Positions 44,968 through 53,700 of a DNA stretch of 64,000 bases are shown one piece after another. This DNA is from Palsa-1392 sp963819975 (GTDB lineage Bacteria > Verrucomicrobiota > Verrucomicrobiia > Chthoniobacterales > UBA10450): NCBI GenBank assembly GCA_963819975.1, contig CAWFYE010000011.1:186001-250000 (forward strand), written 5' to 3'. The notes beneath the pieces are model-generated. The model saw only the letters and a list, made by a program, of their open reading frames with translations, ran no database searches and had not been told where the DNA came from. The first letter of the stretch is position 1. The number at the start of each line of letters is the position of its first letter. The translations under genes and the position numbers were made by a program.

Positions 44968-45249
44968 ATGGACAGGGAACAAATGACCGGAGCTTCCGGG
45001 GATATCGCCGAACGCGGGCTTCAGTACACCAAGGACCAGTGGGATGAGATCATCTCGCAAACCGAGGATTTTGTCCGGGCCAACCCAACACGCTCGCTTC
45101 TTTATGGCGTGGCGGCCGGGTTTATTCTCGATCGGCTGCCCATCTTTCGGATCCTGGCCGCGTTCCTGCGTCTTTTTCTGATGGCCTTCAAACCGGCCAT
45201 CCTGATCTACGGCGCGATGAAGCTGTATCAGGCGACGAAGGAAGAATAA
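44968..45249 (+). CDS. Small ElaB/YqjD-like membrane protein
   Basis: A 93-residue protein: an amphipathic N-terminal half (TKDQWDEIISQTEDFVRANP) and one or two hydrophobic segments at 43-85 with the phrase RSLLYGVAAGF that is typical of the ElaB/YqjD/DUF883 group of ribosome- or membrane-associated proteins. The ATG at 44968 starts 47 bp after the methyltransferase. Confidence 0.7.
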   Translation: MDREQMTGASGDIAERGLQYTKDQWDEIISQTEDFVRANPTRSLLYGVAAGFILDRLPIFRILAAFLRLFLMAFKPAILIYGAMKLYQATKEE

Positions 45250-45280
45250 CCGTTAGGCACCCCCGTCGGCTGCACCCTCT

Positions 45281-45303
45281 GCGACCGACACGGCCGCCGC
45301 TCC
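45281..45303. repeat. Dispersed GC-rich intergenic repeat
   Basis: GCGACCGACACGGCCGCCGC plus three bases; 21 of 23 positions match the reverse complement of 31069-31091. It lies in the gap between convergent genes, next to a CGTTAGGC motif (45251). Confidence 0.6.
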
Positions 45304-45328
45304 ACTGCCCTTTCGTGCCGCGGGCGCG

Positions 45329-45538
45329 CTACTTGTCGAGGGTGAAACCGACTTTCACTGTCACCTGCCAGTGATTGATTTTGTTTTCCTCGATGTGCCC
45401 GCGCGTTTCGACGACTTCAAACCAACGCATGTTGCGGACCGTCTTCGCGGCCAGGGAAAGCGCGTTCTGGACGGCATCCTCGATGCTCGTCGTGGAGGAA
45501 CCGACCAACTCAATCTTTTTGTAAACGTGTTCGCTCAT
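45329..45538 (-). CDS. Dodecin
   Basis: A 69-residue dodecin, a dodecameric flavin-storing protein of the cytoplasm. The characteristic order is VYKKIELVGSSTTSIEDAVQ, AAKTVRNMRWFEV with the flavin-stacking Trp, and HWQVTVKVGF. The frame stays open far upstream by chance; the start at 45538 gives the normal size. It is divergent from the acetyl-CoA synthetase gene. Confidence 0.94.
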   Translation of the reverse strand: MSEHVYKKIELVGSSTTSIEDAVQNALSLAAKTVRNMRWFEVVETRGHIEENKINHWQVTVKVGFTLDK

Positions 45539-45640
45539 TCTCGATAGTCGGCGGACACAATCAGAACTCAAACGCGAATCCACCGCGCTGAACTTTGCGT
45601 TGAGCCGCCCGGAGCCGCTTGTTAGCGTGCCCTCGCGCTC

Positions 45641-47587
45641 ATGGAAAAAAATATCGAGTCCCACCTCAAGGAAACCCGCATCTTCAAACCGGCCCGCAGT
45701 TTTGCCAGGAACGCTCGCATCGGCAGCCTCGAGCAATATCGCCGCATGTATCGGGAATCGATCCGCCAGCCGGAAAAATTCTGGGCGCGTGAAGCACGTG
45801 AGCTGATCTGGAAAGCGCCATGGAAAAAAGTCCTCGATTGGAAACCGCCCTTTGCGAAATGGTTCGTCGGCGGAAAACTGAACGTCGCGGAAAATTGCCT
45901 CGATCGCAATTTGCATGGGCCGCGGCGGAACAAGGCCGCCATCATTTGGGAAGGCGAGCCGGGTGAGAAACGCGTCCTCACTTACCAGCAACTGCATCGC
46001 GACGTCTGCCGTTTCGCCAACGTCCTGAAACGAAACAAGATTCGGAAAGGCGATCGGGTCATCATCTACCTGCCAACGATTCCCGAGGCGGCGATCGCGA
46101 TGCTGGCCTGCGCGCGGATTGGCGCGGTTCATTCCGTCGTTTTCGGCGGTTTCAGCGCGGACAGCATCCGCGACCGGATCGCCGATTGCGGGGCGACCGC
46201 GGTCATCACGGCGGATGGCGGTTTTCGGCGTGGGGCAATCGTCCCGCTCAAGCATAACGTCGACGAGGCTCTCAAGGGCAAGACGACGATCAAGCGCGTA
46301 ATCGTTTTCCGGCGGGCTGGGAACGAGATTCACATCGAACAAGGCCGCGATGTCTGGTGGCATCGCGAGCTCGAATATGTCGACGCCCATTGTCCGCCGG
46401 TCGCGCTCGACAGCGAGCATCCGCTTTACATTCTCTACACCAGCGGCTCGACTGGAAAGCCGAAGGGAATTCTGCACACGACCGGCGGTTATCTCGTCGG
46501 TATCCACAGCACTTCGAAATACGTTTTCGATCTGCGCGAGGAGGACATCTATTGGTGCACGGCCGATGTCGGCTGGGTCACCGGTCACAGCTACGTCGTT
46601 TACGGACCGCTCGCTGCCGGCGCGACCACGCTCATGTATGAAGGCGCGCCGAACTGGCCGGAACCGGATCGTTTCTGGCATATCATCGAGGAATACGCAG
46701 TCAGCATCCTCTACACGGCGCCGACCGCGATCCGAGCGTTTATTCGCTGGGGCGACCAATGGGTCAAGAAACACGACCTCTCGTCGCTGCGATTGTTAGG
46801 CACAGTCGGCGAACCGATCAATCCCGAAGCCTGGATCTGGTACTACAAAACGATCGGCGGCGGCCGTTGCCCGATCGTCGATACCTGGTGGCAGACGGAG
46901 ACAGGCGCGATCATGATCACGTCGCTGCCCGGTGCGATCCCGACCAAGCCCGGAAGCGCCACCCTGCCTTTTTTCGGAGTCGACGCCGCGGTCGTCGATG
47001 CGGAAGGAAACGAAGTGCCGCCAAACGTGGGCGGGAAGCTAATCGTTAGGCGTCCGTGGCCCTCGATGCTCCGCTCAATCTACGGCGACAAGCCGCGCTA
47101 TAAAAAACAGTACTGGAGCGAATACAAAAACAATTACTTCACCGGCGACGGCGCGCGCCGCGATAAGGACGGTTATTTCTGGATCGTGGGCCGAATCGAC
47201 GACGTGCTCAACGTCGCCGGGCACCGCCTCGGCACCTCGGAAATCGAGAGCGCGCTCGTGAGTCACGCGAAAGTCGCGGAAGCCGCCGCCGTCGGCCGTC
47301 CGGATGAAATAAAGGGCCAGGGCGTGGTCGCGTTTGTGACCCTGAAGAGCGGCGTCGAACCAACGCCCAGCTTAAAAGAAGAGCTGCGCGATCACGTCGG
47401 ACAGCATATCGGCGCGATCGCCAAACCGGACGAAGTGCGCTTCGCGGAGGCGCTCCCGAAGACGCGGAGCGGCAAAATTATGCGGCGGTTGTTGAAGGAA
47501 ATCGCGAGCGGCAAAACCGTCACTGGCGATACCACCACGTTGGAAGATTTCAGCGTCCTGGCAAAGTTAGGCAGCGCAGAGGGGTAA
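45641..47587 (+). CDS. acs: Acetyl-CoA synthetase (AMP-forming)
   Basis: A 648-residue acyl-CoA synthetase that turns acetate (or propionate) into acyl-CoA. The AMP-binding motif YTSGSTGKPKG is near residue 270, VDTWWQTETG near 420 and the acetylatable lysine motif TRSGKIMRR near 610. Trp in DTWWQTE fits acetate-type enzymes. The gene uses TTA in LLGT (46795) and AGG in IVRRP (47044) where the CGTTAGGC-type motif occurs. Confidence 0.93.
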   Translation: MEKNIESHLKETRIFKPARSFARNARIGSLEQYRRMYRESIRQPEKFWAREARELIWKAPWKKVLDWKPPFAKWFVGGKLNVAENCLDRNLHGPRRNKAAIIWEGEPGEKRVLTYQQLHRDVCRFANVLKRNKIRKGDRVIIYLPTIPEAAIAMLACARIGAVHSVVFGGFSADSIRDRIADCGATAVITADGGFRRGAIVPLKHNVDEALKGKTTIKRVIVFRRAGNEIHIEQGRDVWWHRELEYVDAHCPPVALDSEHPLYILYTSGSTGKPKGILHTTGGYLVGIHSTSKYVFDLREEDIYWCTADVGWVTGHSYVVYGPLAAGATTLMYEGAPNWPEPDRFWHIIEEYAVSILYTAPTAIRAFIRWGDQWVKKHDLSSLRLLGTVGEPINPEAWIWYYKTIGGGRCPIVDTWWQTETGAIMITSLPGAIPTKPGSATLPFFGVDAAVVDAEGNEVPPNVGGKLIVRRPWPSMLRSIYGDKPRYKKQYWSEYKNNYFTGDGARRDKDGYFWIVGRIDDVLNVAGHRLGTSEIESALVSHAKVAEAAAVGRPDEIKGQGVVAFVTLKSGVEPTPSLKEELRDHVGQHIGAIAKPDEVRFAEALPKTRSGKIMRRLLKEIASGKTVTGDTTTLEDFSVLAKLGSAEG

Positions 47588-47605
47588 GCGCGCGTAGATT
47601 ATCTC

Positions 47606-49483
47606 GTGAGTTTTTTCACCACCGGACTGCGGGAATTGACGCTGAAAGTGCGCCGGCAAAAAACCCGCATCGCGCTCAAGCACGAGAAGCGTCTTCTGCA
47701 AAAATCTGAGATCGCCCTCGGGCGCGAAGGTACGTCGGAAGCGGCCAAATTCCCCGAGGTGCGGAACGAAATCGTCGCGCTCAAGAAGCTGGAGCAGGAA
47801 CAGAAAGAGGTCGCGGTCCAGATCGCGAAAATCGAGGAAGCGCTCAAGCAGATCGACGCACAGCGCCAGGATAATTCCAAGGAACAATCGGCCGCGCTCG
47901 ACAAACTGGACGAGGAAAAACGTCCCCTGGTTAAAGAACGCGACGAAGCGAAAGCGACGACCGAACGTTGTGAAAAGGAACTGGCAACTGTCGATCGCCG
48001 CCTTTCGGAAAACGACGCAGCCGACCGCGAACTGCTGAAGAAAGTTTCGACTTTGCAGGAAGCCCAGCCGCCGCCGGCCGATCTACAGGCGCAACTCGAC
48101 CGGCTCAGTTCGGAACGCGCCCGGCTCCCGCGCGAGAAAAGCGAGATGTCGCAGGCCCGACTCGGGAGCGCCGACGCCTGCCGGAAGGCACAGGAGAAAT
48201 TGAAGGCGGCCGAAGCGCGCGTCGTGCAGGTGGAGAAGAACATCTCCCGCGTGCGAAGCGAATTCGAAGCGCGCGAGCGCGCCTTGAACGAGAGCGCTCG
48301 CGCCCAACAGGAGGAAGTGAAAGAGGCGCGCCAGAAGCATCAGACGGTCGAGGAGAAAAAGAACCCGGCTTATCTCAACATTGGCCGCCATCTCGCCTCC
48401 CAGGGCATCGCGCCGCCGAGCGCGCCCCATCTCCTGACCGAGGTGCAAGGGCGCCGAGCCGCGGTCGAGCGCCACGCCGAGCATAAAAAGGAACTGGCCG
48501 AGCTCTCGGGCCAAATCGACAAACAAGAGCTGCGGAAATTTTATTTCACGATCGTCTCGATCCTCGTGCTGCTGGCGATCATCCTGCCGCTCGTTTCCAA
48601 GTCGCCCACAAAACGCGATTGGCTGCCGCGGGAAACCCTCGTCATCCTTTCGCTCGACATTGAGCAATTCAACAAGGGGCCGCTGACCAATCGCTGGCGC
48701 AAAGAGCAGCCGGAGTTCTGGCAGAAAGTCGCGACTGGTCTGCTCGGTCCCGCCGCCCGCACCCCAGCGCTGAACCTGGCGGAAAGCGGGCGCCGCGTCA
48801 CCCGTGCACTCGCGACCGATGACCGGGGACCGAATCGCGAGTATGTCCTGGTCGAAACGCGCGACGATCTCGCCCCGATCGTCCACGACCTGACACAGGA
48901 CGACAGCTTCGCCAAGAGCACGGTCACCGGCCTAATCGTCTGGGAGCGGCCGGATGTGACCGTGGCGCGGGTCGGACCAAAGACCCTGGCCGTTGGTTCG
49001 TTAGGTGAGGTCGATAAACTGGTCAAGGTGCGGCTCGGGATCGAGCCTGATCTGAAGGTGGATGATCCGCTGCTCGAGCTTTTCCAGGCGCTCGATCCGG
49101 ATAGCGCGCTTCGTCTGGTCGCACGCACTCCGAGCGAACTTGCCACTTTCTTCCATCCGATCCTGCCGGCGGAATTTCTCGAAACATCCACACTCCTCGG
49201 CTTGGAACTCAGCCTGACCGCACCCAGCAAAGGGCATCTGGTTGTACGGACGGATGACGCGGCGAAGGCCAAGATCTGGGCCGCCAGCCTGCAAAACGAA
49301 CCGGCCCGCTGGCTCACGATACCCGGCTCGGATTTCGTTCTTTCGACCGAGGTGCCCAAGGTGGAGCAGAAAAACGAGAAGATCGATTTGCGTTTCGAAA
49401 TCCCGGAAGGCGCGGCCCGCCTCCTCCTGCAACGACTTGCCAAAGTGCAGCCCGCCCCCTCGCCCACGCCCGCCCCGCAATGA
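47606..49483 (+). CDS. Coiled-coil membrane protein of unknown function
   Basis: A 625-residue protein starting at GTG. Residues 10-305 are an almost unbroken coiled coil rich in Lys, Glu, Arg and Ala; one membrane segment follows (about 315-335), then a soluble domain of 290 residues beginning after LVSKSPTKRDWLP. The C-terminal domain (ETLVILSLDIEQFNKGPL, DPDSALRLVARTPSELATFF) resembles no family I can name. The stop overlaps the VanX-like gene (ATGA), so both are coupled. A structural or scaffold role at the envelope is possible. Confidence 0.7.
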   Translation: MSFFTTGLRELTLKVRRQKTRIALKHEKRLLQKSEIALGREGTSEAAKFPEVRNEIVALKKLEQEQKEVAVQIAKIEEALKQIDAQRQDNSKEQSAALDKLDEEKRPLVKERDEAKATTERCEKELATVDRRLSENDAADRELLKKVSTLQEAQPPPADLQAQLDRLSSERARLPREKSEMSQARLGSADACRKAQEKLKAAEARVVQVEKNISRVRSEFEARERALNESARAQQEEVKEARQKHQTVEEKKNPAYLNIGRHLASQGIAPPSAPHLLTEVQGRRAAVERHAEHKKELAELSGQIDKQELRKFYFTIVSILVLLAIILPLVSKSPTKRDWLPRETLVILSLDIEQFNKGPLTNRWRKEQPEFWQKVATGLLGPAARTPALNLAESGRRVTRALATDDRGPNREYVLVETRDDLAPIVHDLTQDDSFAKSTVTGLIVWERPDVTVARVGPKTLAVGSLGEVDKLVKVRLGIEPDLKVDDPLLELFQALDPDSALRLVARTPSELATFFHPILPAEFLETSTLLGLELSLTAPSKGHLVVRTDDAAKAKIWAASLQNEPARWLTIPGSDFVLSTEVPKVEQKNEKIDLRFEIPEGAARLLLQRLAKVQPAPSPTPAPQ

Positions 49484-50145
49484 AGTTGCTCCGTGGGTGC
49501 CCCCCCCATTGGGCGTTGAGCGTTGGACGTTGGACGTTCGAAATATCTCTCCTCCTTTCTCCCCTCTCCCTCGCCGCCGCGCCCACCTACGACAACCTGA
49601 TCGACATCCGCTCGGTCGATCCGACGATCGTGGTCGAGCTGCGCTACGCCACCTCACGCAACATCACCAGACGCGCTCTTTACCCGCCGGAAATGCCGGC
49701 GCTCGTTAGGCCGAAAACCGCTGCCCGACTGGCCAAGGCCCAACAATTTCTCCGGGCCCGGCATTACGGGCTCAAAATCTGGGACGCCTACCGCCCGTTG
49801 GCCGCGCAAATCGAACTTTGGGAGCGCACACACGACGGCGCTTATGTGGCGGATCCGCTCTCAGGCAACGGCTCGCTTCATACCTGGGGCGTGGCGGTCG
49901 ACGCCACTCTGGTCGACGACAAAGGCCGCGAAGTGGCGATGCCGACCGCCTTCGACGAATTCACTCCCGAAGCGAAACTGCATTATCATGGCGACGACCC
50001 GGAGGTGAAGCGGCATCTCAAGGTCCTGCAGGCCGCGATGCGGCACGGCGGCTTTTACGGGATGCGAAACGAATGGTGGCACTTCGTCGCCTATGATTGG
50101 AAAAAATATGCGCCGATTCGTGAAGCCAAGCGGATCAGCGATTAG
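49480..50145 (+). CDS. D-Ala-D-Ala dipeptidase (VanX/M15D-like)
   Basis: A 221-residue exported zinc peptidase. The metal motifs are SLHTWGVAVD and EWWHF, and the substrate motif DAYRPLAAQ is present; these define the VanX/DdpX dipeptidase family that cleaves D-Ala-D-Ala. The natural role is likely peptidoglycan turnover; no van regulators or ligases are nearby. The signal region is odd: it contains a run of eight C and four heptamer units (49513-49540), giving CPPHWALSVGRWTFE before the hydrophobic stretch. Confidence 0.87.
   Translation: MKLLRGCPPHWALSVGRWTFEISLLLSPLSLAAAPTYDNLIDIRSVDPTIVVELRYATSRNITRRALYPPEMPALVRPKTAARLAKAQQFLRARHYGLKIWDAYRPLAAQIELWERTHDGAYVADPLSGNGSLHTWGVAVDATLVDDKGREVAMPTAFDEFTPEAKLHYHGDDPEVKRHLKVLQAAMRHGGFYGMRNEWWHFVAYDWKKYAPIREAKRISD
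49513..49540 (+). repeat. Heptanucleotide repeat in a signal-peptide region
   Basis: Four 7-base units (GCGTTGA, GCGTTGG, ACGTTGG, ACGTTCG) follow closely after eight C (49500-49507). Repeats of the GTTGGACGTTGG type are common as dispersed intergenic elements in some bacteria; here one lies inside the coding start of the VanX-like gene. Unit changes would shift the frame. Confidence 0.7.
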
Positions 50146-50162
50146 AAACGAATCCAAGAAAC

Positions 50163-50672
50163 ATGCTCGCGTCACTCAGCCGGGATCTCAGCCAACCGGA
50201 ATATATTCACGTCCTGATCAATCCACTGCCGGTTTACGGGCTGGCGGTCGCGATCATTGGGTTGATCATCGCGCTTATCCAGCGCAGCCGTTCGGCGCAG
50301 GTCGCGACGCTTGCGCTTATCGTGCTAAGCGGGGTGATCGCATGGCCGGTCGTGCATTACGGCGAGGAAGGAAAAGACATCGCACTTTCACTTTCCGACG
50401 ACCAAGGCCAGGCCTGGTTGAAGGTCCATGAACATCGGGCCGACGAACTCGTCTGGGCTTTTTATGTCCTCGCCGGCCTGGCTGCGGTTGCCATCCTCGC
50501 TCCAATGAAGTGGGCGAAAACATCGACCGCACTCGCGCTCGTGACTCTTCTCTGCTCCTTCGCGGTTCTGGGGATCGGCGGTTACATCGCCTACGCCGGA
50601 GGCAAGATCCGGCACCGCGAATTCCGCAACGAGCCGGCTCCGTCCGTCCCGGCGGAATACGACGAGCATTAA
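50163..50672 (+). CDS. Hypothetical four-span membrane protein
   Basis: A 169-residue protein with membrane segments at about 22-41, 48-66, 98-113 and 122-146, and a conserved-looking loop HYGEEGKDIALSLSDDQ ending VHEHRAD. The layout is like DUF2231 proteins, but I cannot assign it with confidence. It lies 17 bp after the dipeptidase and 4 bp before trmD. Confidence 0.68.
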   Translation: MLASLSRDLSQPEYIHVLINPLPVYGLAVAIIGLIIALIQRSRSAQVATLALIVLSGVIAWPVVHYGEEGKDIALSLSDDQGQAWLKVHEHRADELVWAFYVLAGLAAVAILAPMKWAKTSTALALVTLLCSFAVLGIGGYIAYAGGKIRHREFRNEPAPSVPAEYDEH

Positions 50673-50676
50673 CAGC

Positions 50677-51345
50677 GTGCGCGTCGACATCATCACTCTC
50701 TTCCCCGAAATCTGCCGAGTCCCGTTAGGCGAAAGCATGATGGGCCGCGCCCAGGAAGCGGGCGCGCTTGAGCTCAAAATCCATAACCTGCGCGACTGGA
50801 CGAGTGATCGGCATCACGTCGTCGACGACGCGCCTTTCGGCGGCGGCCAGGGAATGGTGATGAAACCGGAGCCGATCTTCGCCGCCGTCGAGTCGCTCCG
50901 CACCGAGACAAGCACGGTCGTGCTTATGACTCCGCAAGGGCGACGTTTCGATCAGCCCCAGGCGCACGAATTTTCCGCGAGAACGCACCTCATCATTCTC
51001 TGCGGCCACTACGAAGGAGTCGACCACCGCGTCATCGAGCACCTGGTCGACGCCGAGGTTTCGATCGGCGATTACGTCCTGACCAATGGTGCGATTGCCG
51101 CCGTCGTCTTTGTGGATGCAATCGTTAGGCTGCTCCCCGGCGTTCTCGGCCACGAGCAATCGGCGGCAGACGACAGCTTCGCGAGCGGGCTCCTGGAGGC
51201 GCCGCAGTACACCCGCCCGGCGGAATTCCGCGGTTGGAAAGTGCCGGAGGTTCTCCTTTCCGGTCACCACGCGGAGATCGCCGCCTGGCGGAAACGTGAA
51301 GCCGCACGCCGGACGCGCGAAAATCGGCCTGATCTTCTTCAGTAG
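50677..51345 (+). CDS. trmD: tRNA (guanine-N1)-methyltransferase
   Basis: A 222-residue TrmD, a SPOUT-fold enzyme that methylates G37 of tRNA. It starts at GTG (MRVDIITLFPEICRVPLGES) and has DDAPFGGGQGMVMKPEP, the knot motifs LCGHYEGVDHRVIEH and IGDYVLTNGA. In most bacteria trmD sits with rpsP, rimM and rplS; none of these is adjacent here. It carries two CGTTAGGC motifs (50723 and 51123), reading PLG and IVRLL. Confidence 0.96.
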   Translation: MRVDIITLFPEICRVPLGESMMGRAQEAGALELKIHNLRDWTSDRHHVVDDAPFGGGQGMVMKPEPIFAAVESLRTETSTVVLMTPQGRRFDQPQAHEFSARTHLIILCGHYEGVDHRVIEHLVDAEVSIGDYVLTNGAIAAVVFVDAIVRLLPGVLGHEQSAADDSFASGLLEAPQYTRPAEFRGWKVPEVLLSGHHAEIAAWRKREAARRTRENRPDLLQ

Positions 51346-51432
51346 CAGTCGTCTATAATCGCAAACGCAGGAGGTCTCCGGGCGATTGTTGAGAAAACGG
51401 GGAATAATTCCGGCCTCGCGTGCGCTTACAGG

Positions 51433-52614
51433 ATGAACAATCCACTATTAACCCACTTTCGTTCGCGCTGGAAAGCGCTCTCAAGCTTGTCGGTCGCTGT
51501 CGCTTGCCTGGCCCTCTGGCCAGCGGCTTTACACGCCGCCAATCCCAGACAAGACCACAGCTCGATCCCGGGCACTGTCTACACCGCCAGCAACGCGTCC
51601 ACCGGCAATGAAGTTCTCGCGTATGCGCGGGCTGCCAACGGCGCCCTGACTTTCTCCGCGTCGTACTCGACCGGAGGAATTGGCAATGACGCCGAGCTCG
51701 GCGGGCTCGGTAACCAAGGCGGTGTTGTCCTCAGCCCGGACGGCCACTGGTTGCTGGTCGTCAACCCGGGTTCCGACAGCGTCTCGGCCTTTGCGGTTCA
51801 GTCCGACGGCTCCCTCGTGCTGACTGATAACGAACCTTCTGGCGGCGTTCTGCCGACGAGCGTGACGATCAGCCGCAATCTGGTCTACGTTCTGAACGCA
51901 GCCGACGCCGGAAACATCTCCGGGTTCACGATCAATAATCAGGGCGTTCTCACGCCGATTCCGGGATCGATCCAACCACTGAGCGGTATGGCGGTAACCG
52001 CGCCGGCCGAGATTGAGTTCAGCCCGCGGGGCAGTGCGTTGGTTGTGACTGAAAAAGCAACCAACCTGATCGATACCTACTTCGTTAATCGCAACGGTGT
52101 CGCGAGCGCCCCGACGGTAAACGCCTCCGCCGGCGAAACTCCGTTTGGATTCGCCTTTAGCCGGGACGGATATCTCATCGTCTCCGAGGCCTTTGGTGGC
52201 ACGCCCGACATCGGCACGGTCTCCAGTTATTCCACTGATAACCGAGGCGAACTGAGCGTGATCACACCTTCAGAGCCGGTCCACCAAACGGCGCCGTGCT
52301 GGATCGTGATTACGAAATCGGGCAACTTCACCTACACAACGAACACCGCGAGCGGAACGGTGGCGGGACTTCGGATCAACCGGGCCACGGGCCAGCTCAC
52401 CCCGCTGGATGCCGATGGCGTAACGGCTGAAACAGGCGAAGGCAGCACTCCGATCGACGAAGCCTTGAGCGCGGACAGCCGTTTTCTCTATGTGCTAAAC
52501 GCGGGGACCCATGAGATCATCGGGTTCCGGGTGAACGGCGCCAATGGAGCGCTTGCAGAGACGACATTGATCGGTGGCCTCCCCGTGGCCGCCTTCGGAT
52601 TGGCCGCGCGCTAA
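51433..52614 (+). CDS. Exported lactonase-family beta-propeller
   Basis: A 393-residue protein with signal peptide (about 15-36) and a seven-bladed propeller of the 6-phosphogluconolactonase/YVTN type: repeats such as GGVVLSPDGHWLLVVNPGSDSVS, PTSVTISRNLVYVLNAAD and ALSADSRFLYVLNAGTHEI. The exported location makes a role in the pentose phosphate pathway unlikely; a surface or periplasmic binding or lactonase role is more likely. A strong terminator follows. Confidence 0.82.
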   Translation: MNNPLLTHFRSRWKALSSLSVAVACLALWPAALHAANPRQDHSSIPGTVYTASNASTGNEVLAYARAANGALTFSASYSTGGIGNDAELGGLGNQGGVVLSPDGHWLLVVNPGSDSVSAFAVQSDGSLVLTDNEPSGGVLPTSVTISRNLVYVLNAADAGNISGFTINNQGVLTPIPGSIQPLSGMAVTAPAEIEFSPRGSALVVTEKATNLIDTYFVNRNGVASAPTVNASAGETPFGFAFSRDGYLIVSEAFGGTPDIGTVSSYSTDNRGELSVITPSEPVHQTAPCWIVITKSGNFTYTTNTASGTVAGLRINRATGQLTPLDADGVTAETGEGSTPIDEALSADSRFLYVLNAGTHEIIGFRVNGANGALAETTLIGGLPVAAFGLAAR

Positions 52615-52650
52615 TCCGGTAGCAAAGCTCAAAGCTGTTTTCTCTGGGCA

Positions 52651-52681
52651 ACGGCCCCGGTCCTGCGACCGGGGCCGTTTT
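52651..52681 (+). terminator. Rho-independent terminator
   Basis: Stem ACGGCCCCGGTC/GACCGGGGCCGT (52651-52678) with a 4-base loop and TTTT after it, 36 bp after the lactonase stop. The next 270 bp to the carbonic anhydrase gene hold no gene I can support. Confidence 0.9.
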
Positions 52682-52950
52682 GGCGCCATCTCAAGAACAC
52701 ATTGAAGTCCGAGCCCCCGAGAAAGCGTTTAAGCGCGTTCGGTGGCGAATAACCAGCGCCTTGACTGGATTATGTTCCAGGCCTTTGGATCTCCTATTTG
52801 CCGAGAAAGGCCCGCAAGTGATGAAAAAGCTGGCCGCGAACGGCGGCAAAGTGCCGCAGGATTTACTGAACAAATAGCCGAGCCCAGCTCCTGGTTTACC
52901 CTCTCTAAGTTTGTTCTCGCCTCGGGCAGCGCCCATGCCCACGATCCGAC

Positions 52951-53628
52951 ATGAACTTCAGAGGGAAAATTACTTCGGCTGCCATCTTCGTCCTGTCCGG
53001 TGGCATCAGTTTGGTCGTGGGCGACGACCACGCGGCGCCAACGATGCAGCCAGCGGCAGCCCTGACCAAACTAAAAGAGGGCAACAGTCGCTTCGTTGCC
53101 AGCTCGACCAGCGAGTCAAAGCCAACCCGGGCTCGTCGTGAAGCAACGGTCAAGGCTCAGCATCCGTTTGCGATTATCGTCGGCTGTTCCGATTCACGCA
53201 CTCCGCCTGAAATTCTTTTCGATCAAAACATCGGCGATCTCTTCGTGGTCCGGACCGCCGGGGAAGTGATCGACAACTATGAACTCGGGAGCATCGAATA
53301 CGCCGTCGAGCACCTCGGCGCGCGCCTCATCGTCGTCCTCGGACACTCGAGTTGCGGCGCAGTCGCGGCAGCGGTCGCCGGTGACACTGCTCCGGGTCAT
53401 ATCGGCAGCATCGTCAGAACCATCCGGCCTTCGGTCGAAGCGGTCCGCGGTGAACCGGGCGACAAACTAACGAACGCGATCAAAAAGAACGTCGACCGGG
53501 TTGCGCTCGAAATAGACAAGAAGGCCGAACTCGGCTCGCTCACTTCCAGCGTAAAAGTCATTCAAGCCTACTACGACCTCGACACCGGCAAGGTGGAATG
53601 GCTGCCAGGCGCGAACGGCCGCAAGTAG
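52951..53628 (+). CDS. Exported beta-class carbonic anhydrase
   Basis: A 225-residue beta carbonic anhydrase with an N-terminal signal-like segment (5-24). Zinc ligands are in VGCSDSRTPPE (Cys, and the Asp-Arg dyad) and GHSSCGAV (His, Cys). It interconverts CO2 and bicarbonate, here probably in the periplasm. The core is shorter than cytoplasmic enzymes only at the C-terminus. Confidence 0.9.
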   Translation: MNFRGKITSAAIFVLSGGISLVVGDDHAAPTMQPAAALTKLKEGNSRFVASSTSESKPTRARREATVKAQHPFAIIVGCSDSRTPPEILFDQNIGDLFVVRTAGEVIDNYELGSIEYAVEHLGARLIVVLGHSSCGAVAAAVAGDTAPGHIGSIVRTIRPSVEAVRGEPGDKLTNAIKKNVDRVALEIDKKAELGSLTSSVKVIQAYYDLDTGKVEWLPGANGRK

Positions 53629-53700
53629 TCATCGCGCCGGCGCGCCAGACCGGGCGCTTTTCGTTAGGCTAAATAATCAGACAGGACCGGGTCGCGCGCG

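Noticed and set aside
45329..46774. A 481-residue minus-strand frame running through the dodecin gene
   Set aside because: Only the last 69 codons match dodecin; the rest is antisense to acetyl-CoA synthetase.
49480..50145. Vancomycin resistance cluster
   Set aside because: Only a VanX-like dipeptidase is present; no vanH, vanA-type ligase or vanRS neighbours. Such dipeptidases are common in peptidoglycan turnover.
52680..52877. A 65-codon open frame after the lactonase terminator
   Set aside because: It begins inside the terminator, has no ribosome site or family match, and its composition is not distinctive.
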